From Stutzerimonas kirkiae (GTDB lineage Bacteria; Pseudomonadota; Gammaproteobacteria; Pseudomonadales; Pseudomonadaceae), in contig NZ_QJUO01000011.1 of the NCBI RefSeq assembly GCF_004327335.1, positions 54,394 to 118,393 of the forward strand: 64,000 nucleotides of DNA, read 5' to 3'. Position 1 is the stretch's first letter. Each line of letters begins with the position of its first letter. Positions 53,772 through 62,956 of this stretch are shown here, one piece after another. The translations under genes were made by a program, and so were the position numbers. Under the pieces are notes generated by a model that did no database searches, was not told where the DNA came from, and saw only the letters and a program-made list of their open reading frames with translations.

Positions 53772-53794
53772 CAGCCGGGTAATGATACCGGCTG
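53772..53794 (-). promoter_or_regulatory. Intercistronic hairpin btuB-btuM
   Basis: CAGCCGG (53772-53778) and CCGGCTG (53788-53794) form a 7-bp stem in the 117-bp gap after btuB. There is no T run, so it is more likely an mRNA processing or stability element than a terminator. Confidence 0.4.
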
Positions 53795-53832
53795 CCGACG
53801 CTGTCATGCTCGCCACTGCCGTGCCGGCTTTA

Positions 53833-55707
53833 TCAGAGCACCTGGTAACGAAGGGTGAAATACACCGCCCGGCCAGGCTGCTCGTAGGTCTGTGCGGTTT
53901 CATAGTCGCGGTCGAACAGGTTGCTCAGTTTTACCTGCAAACGCCAGGCACGATCGAAGCGGTATTCACCGCGCAGGTCGACCAGCGCATAACCCGGCAT
54001 ACGCGATGCGTCGGTGTTGCTGGCACTGTCGAAACGCTGGCTGCTGGCATACAGCGTAGCACCCAGCCCCAGCGGGCCGAAGCGGCGATCCACATCCAGG
54101 TTGAAAGCCCGCTTGGCCCGCCGTTGCAGCAGGTGGCCATGGTTCTCCTTGCTGCGGTCCTGGGGATCGAGGAAGGTCAGCGCCGAGACGATATCCCAGC
54201 CCGCGAAATCGGTGCGCAGTACGCTTTCCAGCCCACGAATCCTCGCCACATCGACGTTGTCCGGGCGCATCGGGCTGCTGCCGCTCCAGACGATCAGGTC
54301 GTCGATACGGGTTTCGAAGGCATTCAGGCTCCACTCCCCCCACTGCTGGCTGCCCTTGAGCCCGACCTCGAAGCTTTCCGACTCCTCCGGCCGCACATGG
54401 GGATTGCCGGCGGTCGAGGCACTGGCCGGGTAATAGAGGTCGTTGAAGGTCGGCGCGCGGAACGCGGTGCCATAGGCAGCCGTGAGCGTCAGCTCATCGT
54501 TCAGTGCGTAGCTCCAACCGAGGCTACCGGTATCGTGGGAGCCGAAGAACTGGTCCTTGTCGCGGCGCAGGGCGGCTTCCAGCCCATGCCGGCCGAAGCT
54601 GGCCAGGTATTGCACGAAAGCGCCGCGGTTATGCCGCGAGTCCTTCAGGTAGTCATTGCTGGTATCGATGCGGTCACGCTGGTAGTCGAAGCCCAGCGTC
54701 AGCAACTGCGACTCGTCCAGGCGCAAGTCGTTCTGCCAGGAGAACGTATCGCGGGCCGTATCGAAGCGCGAGTAGAAAGCGCCATCCTGGAACTGATCCG
54801 AGCGATCCTCGCTATGGCCGACCTGCAGCGACACCTGCCAGGGCTCCAGCGGCGAGAAACGCGCCCGCCCGCCCAGCACCTGCAAACGGCTGTCGCTGTA
54901 GGCATCGCGACCGCTGGCGCCGCTGCTGCCGCGCGAGTCGATATCGCTGTGCCCCTTGCTCTGCAGCCAGTTGGCGTCCAGTTCCAGCCCATTATCGAAA
55001 CGATAGCCGCCACGCAGCGAGGCCGACAGTTCCCGATACCCATCGGCATCCGGCTCATAGGCCCGGGGAGCGCTGGAACGGTAGGCGCGCGCGTTGATGC
55101 CATCGGTGGACTCACTGGCCACCCCCAGGCTGTACCAGGCGGCACCGTCGCCTCCCGCGACACCCGCCGTGGCGCCATAGGAAGAACGGCTGCCAGCCCC
55201 GACGGAGAAATAGGGCTTGAGCCCATCCGCAGAACCTTTGCGCGTGAATACCTGGATCACCCCGCCGACCGCCTCGGAGCCGTAGAGGCTCGAGCGCGGC
55301 CCGCGCACCACTTCGATACGCTCGATCTGCTCGACGGGAATACTGTGCAGCGCCGCGCTGCCACTGGTCGCCGAACCGACCTTGATACCGTCGACCAGCA
55401 CCAGCAGATGCTTGTCGTTGGTGCCGCGCAACTGCACGGTGGAAGACTTGCCACGGCCACCATTGCTGGTGATCGCGACACCGGCCAGCCCGCGCAGGGC
55501 CTCCAGCACGCTGGCCGCCTGGCTGCGCTCGATATCCTCGCGCGTCACCACGCTGCTGGAGGCCGAGGTATTGGCCGGCGACTGTAGGGTGCGCGTGGCC
55601 GTCACCAACTGCTCATCGAGCAGCAATGACTCTGCCTGCGCCAGGGAAGCCATGCAGGAAACGCCCAGCAGCAGGCAAGCCGCCGACCGGGTAAATGATC
55701 GATTCAT
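53833..55707 (-). CDS. btuB: TonB-dependent vitamin B12 receptor
   Basis: 624 residues. Signal peptide (CLLLGVSCMASLAQA, cleavage near 25), TonB box LDEQLVTATR, plug domain with VVTREDIERSQAASVLEALRG, LVDGIKVGSATSG and RGPRSSLYGSEAVGGVIQV, then a 22-strand barrel ending in FTLRYQVL with a hydrophobic terminal residue. It takes corrinoids across the outer membrane. Start 55707 (MNRSFTRSAAC) is chosen for the signal peptide. First gene behind the cobalamin riboswitch. Confidence 0.96.
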   Translation of the reverse strand: MNRSFTRSAACLLLGVSCMASLAQAESLLLDEQLVTATRTLQSPANTSASSSVVTREDIERSQAASVLEALRGLAGVAITSNGGRGKSSTVQLRGTNDKHLLVLVDGIKVGSATSGSAALHSIPVEQIERIEVVRGPRSSLYGSEAVGGVIQVFTRKGSADGLKPYFSVGAGSRSSYGATAGVAGGDGAAWYSLGVASESTDGINARAYRSSAPRAYEPDADGYRELSASLRGGYRFDNGLELDANWLQSKGHSDIDSRGSSGASGRDAYSDSRLQVLGGRARFSPLEPWQVSLQVGHSEDRSDQFQDGAFYSRFDTARDTFSWQNDLRLDESQLLTLGFDYQRDRIDTSNDYLKDSRHNRGAFVQYLASFGRHGLEAALRRDKDQFFGSHDTGSLGWSYALNDELTLTAAYGTAFRAPTFNDLYYPASASTAGNPHVRPEESESFEVGLKGSQQWGEWSLNAFETRIDDLIVWSGSSPMRPDNVDVARIRGLESVLRTDFAGWDIVSALTFLDPQDRSKENHGHLLQRRAKRAFNLDVDRRFGPLGLGATLYASSQRFDSASNTDASRMPGYALVDLRGEYRFDRAWRLQVKLSNLFDRDYETAQTYEQPGRAVYFTLRYQVL

Positions 55708-55819
55708 CGTTTGAACTCCGCCGTGCCCGCCCGCACGGCCCAGGGCCAACAAGAACGTGCGGAGGACATTGCGGAGTGAGCGGACGCACCCCAACTGGCG
55801 CCCACCGCGCCGTCATGGA

Positions 55820-56005
55820 TGCGCCAGGCCGGTCTCCGGGCTCGCGAGTGGAGCCTGCGGCTCCCGAAACCCAGCCTTCCCATGCATGAACAGGCACAGT
55901 GACTACGAAAGGGGTTTCTCGACTCGCCTACCGTTGCGGGGGCAGCGCCGGAATCGGACCGGCTTCCCTGTTTCACCCATGTGGCACGTGGCCTGGGCAC
56001 CTGAG
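55820..56005 (-). promoter_or_regulatory. Cobalamin riboswitch
   Basis: On the minus strand the 5' GGTGCCC is followed by GGGAAGCCGGTCCGATTCCGG (split at 20: GGGAAGCCGGTCCGATTCCG then G), GCTGCCCCCGCAACGGTA and, at the 3' end, the B12-box-like AGCCCGGAGACCGGCC. These are the conserved landmarks of the AdoCbl aptamer, in order and spacing. It ends about 115 bp before the btuB ATG and should shut off the eleven-gene operon when adenosylcobalamin is plentiful. Confidence 0.95.
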
Positions 56006-56058
56006 GCTGGCCGGGAGGGTAGACCAAGGGCAGGGGCTGCGCAAGGCAGCCAGGGCGT

Positions 56059-56205
56059 TCGCGCTATGCACGGCAAGCAGCCGAAACAGCGCTGGAAGGC
56101 TCGAGGCTGGACGAAAGCGCGTGGCAACCGGTGTGTTGCGTCCAGCTTTCCAGCCTCCAGCACTTCTATCGGAGCGCCTTGCCGGTGGATAACGGCATAG
56201 CGCGA
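56059..56205. repeat. Family A palindromic element, complete copy
   Basis: 147 bp with perfect 11-bp terminal inverted repeats TCGCGCTATGC (56059-56069) and GCATAGCGCGA (56195-56205). Inner arms around GGCTGGACGAAAGC / GCGTCCAGCTTTCCAGCC fold into a long hairpin. It lies between the riboswitch leader and the metallophosphoesterase start, 58 bp before the latter. Confidence 0.9.
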
Positions 56206-56263
56206 TCGCCCCGGGCTTGTGGAATAATGCCGCACTTGAACGACATGAGAGGCCAAAAGACCC

Positions 56264-57091
56264 ATGACCAGTATCCTGCAGATATCCGACACCCACTTCG
56301 GCACGGAACAGGCCCTGGTGGTGCAGGCTCTGGAGGATCATGTCGACGAATACGGCGCCGACCTGCTGGTTTTCTCCGGCGATATCACCCAGCGCGCGCG
56401 CAACGGCCAGTTCGCCGCGGCGGCGGCCTTCATGCAGCGACTGCGGGACAGGGGCATCGGCAATACCCTGGTGATTCCCGGCAACCATGACATTCCACTG
56501 TATAACCTGCCGCTGCGCTTCCTGGCTCCCTACCGCAACTACCGCCGGCATTTCGGCGATGACCTGGAACCGGTCTTCGAAAACGAGCGCCTGCTGGTGA
56601 TCGGCCTGAACACCACGGCGCCGCGTCGCCACAAGAACGGCCTGGTGACGCCTGGCCAGGTCGAACGGGTGGCCCGCCTGCTGCGTGGCAGCGATCCCGG
56701 CAAGCTGAGTATCGTGGTCGCGCACCAGCCGTTCGGCGCCATGGTCCCGAGCGATGTGCGCAATCGCCAGCACGGCGCCCAGGCCGCCCTGGAATGTTGG
56801 GCCGCCGAAGGGCTGGACCTGGTCATGGGCGGGCACGTGCACCTGCCCCATGTGCTGCCGCTTTCCGGGCAATACGCCCACCTTGCCCGCGAAGTCTGGA
56901 TGGTCCAGGCCGGCACGACCTTTTCCTCGCGGGTGCGCGGCACCTCGCCGAACTCCTTCAACCGCCTGCGCCTGCATGATGGCGCCGACAAGCACGTCAC
57001 CGTCGAACGCTGGGACCTGCTGGACGGCCACTTCGCGCCCGGCTCGCATTTCGAGCTGGACTGGGATGGTGGAAGCGGCCAGATGCTGTAA
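56264..57091 (+). CDS. Metallophosphoesterase, CpdA-like
   Basis: 275 residues. Complete calcineurin-type motif set: ISDTHFG (Asp9/His11), FSGDITQ, IPGNHDIP, VAHQPFG and GGHVHLPH. It resembles cyclic-nucleotide or UDP-sugar phosphoesterases of the CpdA/Icc class, but the substrate cannot be read from sequence. ATG 56264 follows GAGAGGCC. After the stop is a short gap with a REP relic (CACGCCGTGCGCACC near 57110) and a CTTTTTT run at 57179 that may serve as terminator tail. Confidence 0.85.
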   Translation: MTSILQISDTHFGTEQALVVQALEDHVDEYGADLLVFSGDITQRARNGQFAAAAAFMQRLRDRGIGNTLVIPGNHDIPLYNLPLRFLAPYRNYRRHFGDDLEPVFENERLLVIGLNTTAPRRHKNGLVTPGQVERVARLLRGSDPGKLSIVVAHQPFGAMVPSDVRNRQHGAQAALECWAAEGLDLVMGGHVHLPHVLPLSGQYAHLAREVWMVQAGTTFSSRVRGTSPNSFNRLRLHDGADKHVTVERWDLLDGHFAPGSHFELDWDGGSGQML

Positions 57092-57187
57092 GCTGTAAGC
57101 CGTCGTAGCACGCCGTGCGCACCGACGAGCGACCCCCGCCCCTGCCGCGACCACGCTTCCAGCGTATGGCTTCCAGCCGCTTTTTTA

Positions 57188-57748
57188 CTAACGCCTGACC
57201 GGCCGCTTCTGCAATTTGCGCTGCAGGGTACGGCGGTGCATGCCCAGGGCACGGGCGGTGGCCGAGATATTGCCGTCATGTTCGCTCAGCACGCGCTGGA
57301 TATGCTCCCACTGCAGGCGGTCCACCGACATCGGGTTCTCCGGCACCAGCGTATCCAGGTCGGCATGCTTGGACAGCAGTGCCGCCAGCACATCGTCGGC
57401 ATCCGCCGGCTTGCACAGGTAATTGCAGGCGCCGCGCTTGATCGCCTCCACCGCCGTGGCGATGCTCGAATAACCGGTGAGGATCAGCACCTTCATCTCC
57501 GGGTCCAGCGCCAGCAGCTTGGGCAACAGCACCAGCCCGGAGTCCCCTTCCATCTTCAGGTCGAGCACCGCGTAATCCGGCAGGTTCTGGGTCGCCAGCG
57601 CCAACCCTTCGTCGGCGGAGCCGGCAATGCTCACCTGCAGGCCGCGCCGGGTCATCGCACGCGCCATCACACGGGTGAAGGTCGGGTCGTCATCCACCAA
57701 CAGCAGGTGTGGCTGTTCTTCACCATCATGCTGCAATTCGTCGGTCAT
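57188..57748 (-). CDS. roxR: Redox response regulator RoxR (RegA/PrrA family)
   Basis: 186 residues. Receiver domain with acidic pair in LLLVDDDPTF, phosphoacceptor Asp63 in VLDLKMEGDSG, LTGYSS and Lys in NYLCKPAD; then a Fis-type helix-turn-helix ISATARALGMHRRTLQRKL at the C-terminus, the RegA/PrrA layout with no AAA domain. In P. aeruginosa RoxR controls respiratory oxidase genes. It starts 25 bp after roxS. Confidence 0.94.
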   Translation of the reverse strand: MTDELQHDGEEQPHLLLVDDDPTFTRVMARAMTRRGLQVSIAGSADEGLALATQNLPDYAVLDLKMEGDSGLVLLPKLLALDPEMKVLILTGYSSIATAVEAIKRGACNYLCKPADADDVLAALLSKHADLDTLVPENPMSVDRLQWEHIQRVLSEHDGNISATARALGMHRRTLQRKLQKRPVRR

Positions 57749-57773
57749 GCTTCATTCCTCGCAGTGTTCGCGA

Positions 57774-59030
57774 TCAGACTCGAACCGAGCCGTGAGGCAG
57801 GCGCAACTCGGTCAGAGTACCGCCATCTTCGTGATTGTAGAGTTTCACCGTACCGCCAGCACGTGTCACGCTGGCCTGGCTGAGAAAAAGCCCGAGGCCG
57901 AAGCCCCTGCCACCCTTGGTGGTGATGAAGGGCCGGCCGATCTGCTCGGCAATCGCCAGCGGCACACCCGCGCCATGATCGCGGATACTCAGCTTGAGCC
58001 ACTGTTCGTTCCAGTCCAGGCGAATCTCCAGGTCGTCCGGGCAGGCATCGGTCGCATTGTTCAGCAGGTTGAGCAATGACTGGCTGAGATCCGCGGGCGG
58101 CATCAGATGCGGCGGGCTGCCGACCCCCACGCACTGAAAGCGGTAGGTGGCTTCGGGCCGCATCAGGTGCCAGCGTTGCAACACGGTCTCGACCCACTCG
58201 CGTGCCGTCTGCTCCTGAATGGCCTGGCGGCGATCCGCCTCGGCGGCACGCACCAGTTGCTGCAGGCTGTCCTTGCACAGTTGCACCTGGGATTGCAGCA
58301 ACCCCAGGTCCTCCTGCAACCCCGGGTCCTTGTACTCCTGTCGCAGTTCCTTGAGCAAGACACTCATGGTCGCCAGCGGCGTACCCAGCTCATGGGCCGC
58401 GCCGGCGGCCTGGGTAGCCACGGCCAGCAGTTGCTGGTCGCGCAGGCTTTCCTCGCGCCGCTGCGACTGCAGTTGCTCCTGGCGGCGCAGTTCCTCGGCC
58501 ATGCGCGTCACGAAGAAGGTGATCAACGCCGCCGCCAGGGCAAAGCTCAGCCACATGCCGTAGACCAGCAGCGTGGAACGATCCAGCGGCGGCACGTTGA
58601 CCGGGTCGTACCACACCAGCATCAGCGTATAGCCCAGCAGCGCCAGCCCGGAGAGGACGATGGAATAGAGCCAGGGCAGGGTTGCCGCGGCGATGGTCAG
58701 CGGTACCAGGTAGTAGGAGACGAACGGGTTGGTCGAGCCGCCCGAGTAATAGAGCAGCGCGCTGTGTATCAGCAGGTCGCAGGCGAGGTGCGCCGCGTAC
58801 TCGAGATCGGTCACCGGCCAGGGGCCGTAGAGACGTATGGCCGTGCCCAGACACAACAGCGCGGAAACCGACAGCGTGATGCCCAGCGCCAGCCAGGGCA
58901 GGGTCAGCAGTTCGGTCACATAGGCCAGCCCCACGGCACCGGCCTGGGCCGCCAGGACCAGGCAGCGGATCAGGGTCAGCAGCCGCAGGTTCTGGCGACT
59001 GGCAGAGAACGAATGAACGGATGCGTGCAT
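57774..59030 (-). CDS. roxS: Redox sensor kinase RoxS (RegB/PrrB family)
   Basis: 418 residues, six membrane helices in the first half. The quinone-binding GGSTNPFVSYYLVP lies in the membrane part, H-box His213 in GAAHELGTPLATM, Cys252 in QLCKDSL 39 residues later (RegB has His225 and redox-active Cys265, 40 apart), N-box LLNLLNNATDA and G-boxes IRDHGAGVP and GGRGFGLGL. Start 59030 (MHASVHSFSAS) has GGAG five bases upstream; the in-frame 59201 start would lie in repeat DNA. Confidence 0.94.
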   Translation of the reverse strand: MHASVHSFSASRQNLRLLTLIRCLVLAAQAGAVGLAYVTELLTLPWLALGITLSVSALLCLGTAIRLYGPWPVTDLEYAAHLACDLLIHSALLYYSGGSTNPFVSYYLVPLTIAAATLPWLYSIVLSGLALLGYTLMLVWYDPVNVPPLDRSTLLVYGMWLSFALAAALITFFVTRMAEELRRQEQLQSQRREESLRDQQLLAVATQAAGAAHELGTPLATMSVLLKELRQEYKDPGLQEDLGLLQSQVQLCKDSLQQLVRAAEADRRQAIQEQTAREWVETVLQRWHLMRPEATYRFQCVGVGSPPHLMPPADLSQSLLNLLNNATDACPDDLEIRLDWNEQWLKLSIRDHGAGVPLAIAEQIGRPFITTKGGRGFGLGLFLSQASVTRAGGTVKLYNHEDGGTLTELRLPHGSVRV

Positions 59031-59113
59031 GAAGACTCCAACGATGGCGCGAGTATAACCAAGCGCATCGCCCGGCTCATGCGTCAACACGCCGCATAAT
59101 CCTGGCAGGACGA

Positions 59114-59253
59114 TTGCGCTATGCGCGGCAAACAGCCGAAAACAGCGCTCGAAGCTGGACGAAGGAGCGTGGCAACCGGTGTTTTTCGTCCAGCTTTCCA
59201 ACCTCCAGCGCTTTTATCGAAGCACCTTGCCGGTGAATAACGGCATAGCGCGA
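59114..59253. repeat. Family A palindromic element, complete copy
   Basis: 140 bp from TTGCGCTATGC (59114-59124) to GCATAGCGCGA (59243-59253); ten of eleven terminal bases match. It is about 90% identical to 42714-42842 over the shared part. It occupies most of the divergent roxS/SIMPL promoter region. Confidence 0.9.
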
Positions 59254-59335
59254 CCACCCTGTAGCCCCGGGCTGAAACGATGCACCCGATTGGCAACCCA
59301 GGTACCCTTTCCGCTTCCTGCAAGGAATTTTCCCC

Positions 59336-60043
59336 ATGTCTTTCAGATACCGCCCGACTCCCCTGCTGTTGCTGGCCGCCATCCTGGGCAGCAGTTGCGC
59401 CTTCGCCGATGCCCCCCGCTACAACCTGGTTTCGCTACGGGCGGAAGTGAGCAGCGAAGTCGCCCAGGACCGCATGCATGTCACCCTCTACAGCGAAGCC
59501 CAGCACAAGGACCCGGCCAGGCTGGCAGCCGAGACTACCGAGGCACTGAACAAGGCCCTCGAGCGCGCACGCCAGGACAAGGCCATCACGGTCAAGACCG
59601 GCAATCGCAGCAGCTATCCGGTCTACGAGGAAAACGGCCAGAAAATCACCGGCTGGCGCGAACGCGCCGAACTGCAACTGGAAAGCAGCGACTTCGCCGC
59701 ACTGTCCAGGCTGACCGGCGAGCTGACGCAGACCCTGAAACTGGGCGGCATGCAGTTCAGCGTCTCCGACAATCTGCGCCGGCAGAACGAAGACGCGCTC
59801 TACAAGGACGCCGTGGCGGCCTTCAAGGCCCGCGCCCAGATCGTCACCCAGTCGCTGGGCGGCAAGGATTACAAGCTGGTCAACCTGAACCTCAACAGCA
59901 ATGGCGGTGGCTACTACACACCGGTGATGCGCGCCTCGGCCATGAAGGCCTCGATGGATGCGGCACCCATACCGGAAGTGGAAGCCGGCACCCGCCAGAT
60001 ATCCCTCAGCGCCGATGGCGTGATCGAGGTGCTGCTGCATTGA
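59336..60043 (+). CDS. SIMPL-domain (DUF541) periplasmic protein
   Basis: 235 residues. Signal peptide (LLLLAAILGSSCAFA, cleavage near 25). The SIMPL body has the family's long ALNKALERARQ helix, the GNRSSYPVYEENGQKITGWR strand-turn and the C-terminal ISLSADGVIEVLL strand. The E. coli relative YggE is linked to oxidative-stress tolerance; the mechanism is unknown. AAGGAA precedes the ATG. Downstream, 60064-60125 has an AAGCTTG tandem and a partial GGGTGCGCCCTGCG REP, with no gene. Confidence 0.88.
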   Translation: MSFRYRPTPLLLLAAILGSSCAFADAPRYNLVSLRAEVSSEVAQDRMHVTLYSEAQHKDPARLAAETTEALNKALERARQDKAITVKTGNRSSYPVYEENGQKITGWRERAELQLESSDFAALSRLTGELTQTLKLGGMQFSVSDNLRRQNEDALYKDAVAAFKARAQIVTQSLGGKDYKLVNLNLNSNGGGYYTPVMRASAMKASMDAAPIPEVEAGTRQISLSADGVIEVLLH

Positions 60044-60192
60044 ATGGGTAGTGCCAAGCCACGAACCTGAAGCTTGAAGCTTGAAGCCGCTTCAGGGTGC
60101 GCCCTGCGGGAATCGAGCTTCCAGCTTCCGGCTGCGCCCGCTGTAACATGTTCATGCTACCCTCCGGGGCTTATCCACAACGCAAGTCCATC

Positions 60193-61494
60193 ATGAGTGT
60201 CGCCCAGAGTATTTCCCTGCTTGCCCTGCTGATCCTCGTCAGCGCGTTCTTCTCCGTCGCCGAAATCACCCTGGCCGCCTCTCGCCGCCTGAGATTGCGC
60301 CAGATGGCCGACGAAGGCGACCCTCGGGCCATCCAGGTCATACAGGTCCAGGAACAACCGGGCCACTATTTCACCGTGGTGCAGATCGGCGTGAACGCCC
60401 TGGCCATCCTCGGCGGTATCGTCGGCGAAGGCTTTTTCAGCCCGATCTTCAGCGCCTGGCTCGAATACCTGCTGGAGCCGGCCCCGGCAGCCACCCTGGG
60501 CTTCATCGTCTCGTTCGTGCTCACCACCTCGATCTTCATCGTCATCACCGACCTGGTGCCCAAGCAGATCGGCATGGCCGCCCCCGAGCGACTGGCCGTG
60601 CGTGTCATACGCCCGATGCTGATGCTCAGCCGCCTGCTCAAGCCCCTGGTACTGGTCTACGCCTGGCTGGCCAACGGGCTGATCCGCCTGTCCGGCCTGC
60701 CACAGAAGCGCGACGACAGCATCACCCCGGACGATATCCTGGCCATGGCCCAGGCCGGCGCCCAGTCTGGCTCCCTGGCCGCCAGCGAGCAGCAGGTGAT
60801 CGAGAATATCTTCGAGCTGGACACCCGCACCCTGCCCAGCGCCATGACCCAGCGCGACGCCATCGCCTACTTCCTGCGCGATGACATCGAGGCACTGGTT
60901 CGCACCAGGATCGCCGACGATCCCTATTCGTTCTACCCGGTCTGTGACGGCGATATCGACCACATCATCGGCTACGTCAGGCTCAAGGACCTGTTCCAGC
61001 GTGTACTCAGCGGTACCCCGATCTCCTTCGAGGACCCCTCGCTGATCCGCAAGCTGCTGGTGGTGCCGGACCGCCTGAGCCTGGCGGAGATGCTCGCGCA
61101 GTTCCGCCAGGCCGGCGAGACCTTCGCCCTGATCGTCAACGAATACAGCCTGGTGGTCGGCCTGATCACCCTCAACGATGTGATGAGCATCGTCATGGGC
61201 GACCTGGTCTCGCCCTGGTACGAGGAGCAGATCGTCCAGCGCGACGAGAACTCCTGGCTGATCGACGGCATCACGCCGATCCAGGATGTGCGCCGCGCCC
61301 TGAATATCGACAGCATGCTGCACGAGGACGAATACGAAACCCTGGCGGGCTTCCTCATGACCATGCTGCGGCGGGTGCCACGGCGTACCGACCGGGTCAG
61401 TTGGGGCGGCTATACCTTCGAAGTGATGGATGTCGACAGTTACCGTATCGACCAGGTCATGGCCACCCGCGAAGGCACGCGCAAAAGCGACTGA
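60193..61494 (+). CDS. CNNM/CorC-type hemolysin-family membrane protein
   Basis: 433 residues. The N-terminal DUF21 domain (about 1-190) has four helices including FFSVAEITLAASRRLRLR, GGIVGEGFF and DLVPKQIGMAAPERLA. A CBS pair follows (FELDTRTLPSAMTQRDAIAYF; LIVNEYSLVVGLITLNDVM), then the CorC/HlyC C-terminal domain (RRVPRRTDRVSWGGYTFEVMDVD). Probably Mg/Co efflux or ion homeostasis. ATG 60193 (MSVAQSISLL) is chosen because it starts the first helix; its Shine-Dalgarno is weak. Confidence 0.92.
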   Translation: MSVAQSISLLALLILVSAFFSVAEITLAASRRLRLRQMADEGDPRAIQVIQVQEQPGHYFTVVQIGVNALAILGGIVGEGFFSPIFSAWLEYLLEPAPAATLGFIVSFVLTTSIFIVITDLVPKQIGMAAPERLAVRVIRPMLMLSRLLKPLVLVYAWLANGLIRLSGLPQKRDDSITPDDILAMAQAGAQSGSLAASEQQVIENIFELDTRTLPSAMTQRDAIAYFLRDDIEALVRTRIADDPYSFYPVCDGDIDHIIGYVRLKDLFQRVLSGTPISFEDPSLIRKLLVVPDRLSLAEMLAQFRQAGETFALIVNEYSLVVGLITLNDVMSIVMGDLVSPWYEEQIVQRDENSWLIDGITPIQDVRRALNIDSMLHEDEYETLAGFLMTMLRRVPRRTDRVSWGGYTFEVMDVDSYRIDQVMATREGTRKSD

Positions 61495-61502
61495 TCCCGC
61501 CG

Positions 61503-62396
61503 TCAGGCGCGCCGGGTCGCCAGCAGCCCGGCGAAGATCAGCCCGCCGCCGACCAGGTGATAGGACTGCAGCGGCTCGCCCAGCAGCACCCAGCCGAGCA
61601 ACGCGGTGAACACCGGCATCAGGTAATTGGTCAGCGATGCCGCCGCCGCGCCGAGCACGCTGACACCGTGGTTCCAGGCCAGATAGGCCACCAGCGAAGC
61701 GAACACCGCCGTGTAGGCGATCGCCGCGAGATTGCCCGGCGTGACCGCGAAGCCACCGCGCAGGCTCAGTTCCAGCAGGTAGAAAGGCAGGATGCACGGC
61801 AGCCCGAGCAGCATCAGCACGCCGAGCAACGTCAGCGGCGGCACCGTCAGGTAACGCCTCCAGCGCCTCAGCAGCAACGTATAGGTAGCCCAGACCAGCA
61901 CCGCCAGCAGCATGATCAGGTCGCCCCCGGCGAACGACAGCGAAGTCAGCACCTCCAGGCTGCCACGGCTGATCAGATAGCACAGCCCCAGCAGCGCCAC
62001 CACCAGGCCGACCCAAGCACGCCGCGCGGGCCATTCGCCGAGCAACACCCCGGCGCCGACGAAGGTCGCCAGCGGCAGGCAGGTGCCGACCAGGGTGAGA
62101 TTGATCGCCGGAGTACTCTGGGCGGCGGTATAGAGCAGCGAGTTGTAGCTGGCGATGCCCACGGCGGCCAGCACCGGCAAGCGCCAGCCGGCGGCCAGCA
62201 GCGCCTGGCGGTGGCGCCAGATCGAGCGCGCGACGAACGGCAGCAGCAACGCCGAAGCCAGGCTCCAGCGCCAGAAGGACAGGCTCAGCGGCGGGATATC
62301 CTCATGATAGGCACGCCCCACCAGGGCATTGCCGCTCCACAGCAGGATGGCCAGAACCAGGCCGGCGAAAGCCAGCCCTTGCCGCGAAAGAACCAT
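61503..62396 (-). CDS. DMT-superfamily (EamA) transporter
   Basis: 297 residues, ten helices in two EamA repeats (LAILLWSGNALVGRAYHEDI...; VLVWATYTLLLRRWRRYL...), with the repeat ending PVFTALLGWVLLGEPLQ. Likely exports amino acids or metabolites; the substrate is not readable. It is convergent with the CNNM gene, 8 bp between stops, and 107 bp after rimI. Confidence 0.9.
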   Translation of the reverse strand: MVLSRQGLAFAGLVLAILLWSGNALVGRAYHEDIPPLSLSFWRWSLASALLLPFVARSIWRHRQALLAAGWRLPVLAAVGIASYNSLLYTAAQSTPAINLTLVGTCLPLATFVGAGVLLGEWPARRAWVGLVVALLGLCYLISRGSLEVLTSLSFAGGDLIMLLAVLVWATYTLLLRRWRRYLTVPPLTLLGVLMLLGLPCILPFYLLELSLRGGFAVTPGNLAAIAYTAVFASLVAYLAWNHGVSVLGAAAASLTNYLMPVFTALLGWVLLGEPLQSYHLVGGGLIFAGLLATRRA

Positions 62397-62503
62397 GCAG
62401 ACCTCATAACCCCGTCATTGCAAACGGGGACTCGACAGTGGAAACGATTGCCCCGGCAGACAGCAGCAGCCCGGCAGAGAAGCCCCATCCAGCCCGGAGC
62501 GCA

Positions 62504-62956
62504 TCAGTCCAGCAGCGTGCAGGCCATGACCAATGCATCCTCCCGCCCGTCCACGGCAGGGTAGTAATCCCGGCGGCGCCCTATCTCGTTGAAGCCGAAG
62601 CGCTCGTACAGGCGATAAGCCGGGTGGTTGCTGGCCCTCAGCTCGAGAAAGCACTCGTGCGCACCACGCGCCCGCGCCCGCGCCATCAGGTGTTCCAGCA
62701 GGCGCAGGCCGAGGCCGCGCCCCTGGCTCTCCGGCTTGACCGTCAGGTTGAGCAGGTGCGCCTCGTCGATGATCACATTGATCACCCCATGCCCCACCTG
62801 CTGGCTGCCTTCGAACATCAGCCAGCACTCGTAGCTCTTCAGGCTGTCGCTGTAGGTGCCACGCGTCCAGGGATGGCTGAAGGCGGCGTACTCGACTCTC
62901 AGCACTTCATCGATATCCGCCTCGGTCATACGGCGAAACGTCAGGTTATCGTTCAT
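62504..62956 (-). CDS. rimI: Ribosomal protein S18 N-acetyltransferase RimI
   Basis: 150 residues, GNAT fold. FRRMTEADIDEVLRVEYAAFSHPWT at the N-terminus, LLNLTVKPESQGRGLGLRLLEHL as acetyl-CoA loop, FLELRASNHPAYRLYERFGFNEIGRR and DALVMACTL match RimI. Start 62956 (MNDNLTF) overlaps the holD stop by 4 bp. Confidence 0.94.
   Translation of the reverse strand: MNDNLTFRRMTEADIDEVLRVEYAAFSHPWTRGTYSDSLKSYECWLMFEGSQQVGHGVINVIIDEAHLLNLTVKPESQGRGLGLRLLEHLMARARARGAHECFLELRASNHPAYRLYERFGFNEIGRRRDYYPAVDGREDALVMACTLLD

Noticed and set aside
60157..62034. 625-codon minus-strand open frame
   Set aside because: Antisense to the CNNM/CorC-type gene and out of frame through the DMT gene; no motif.
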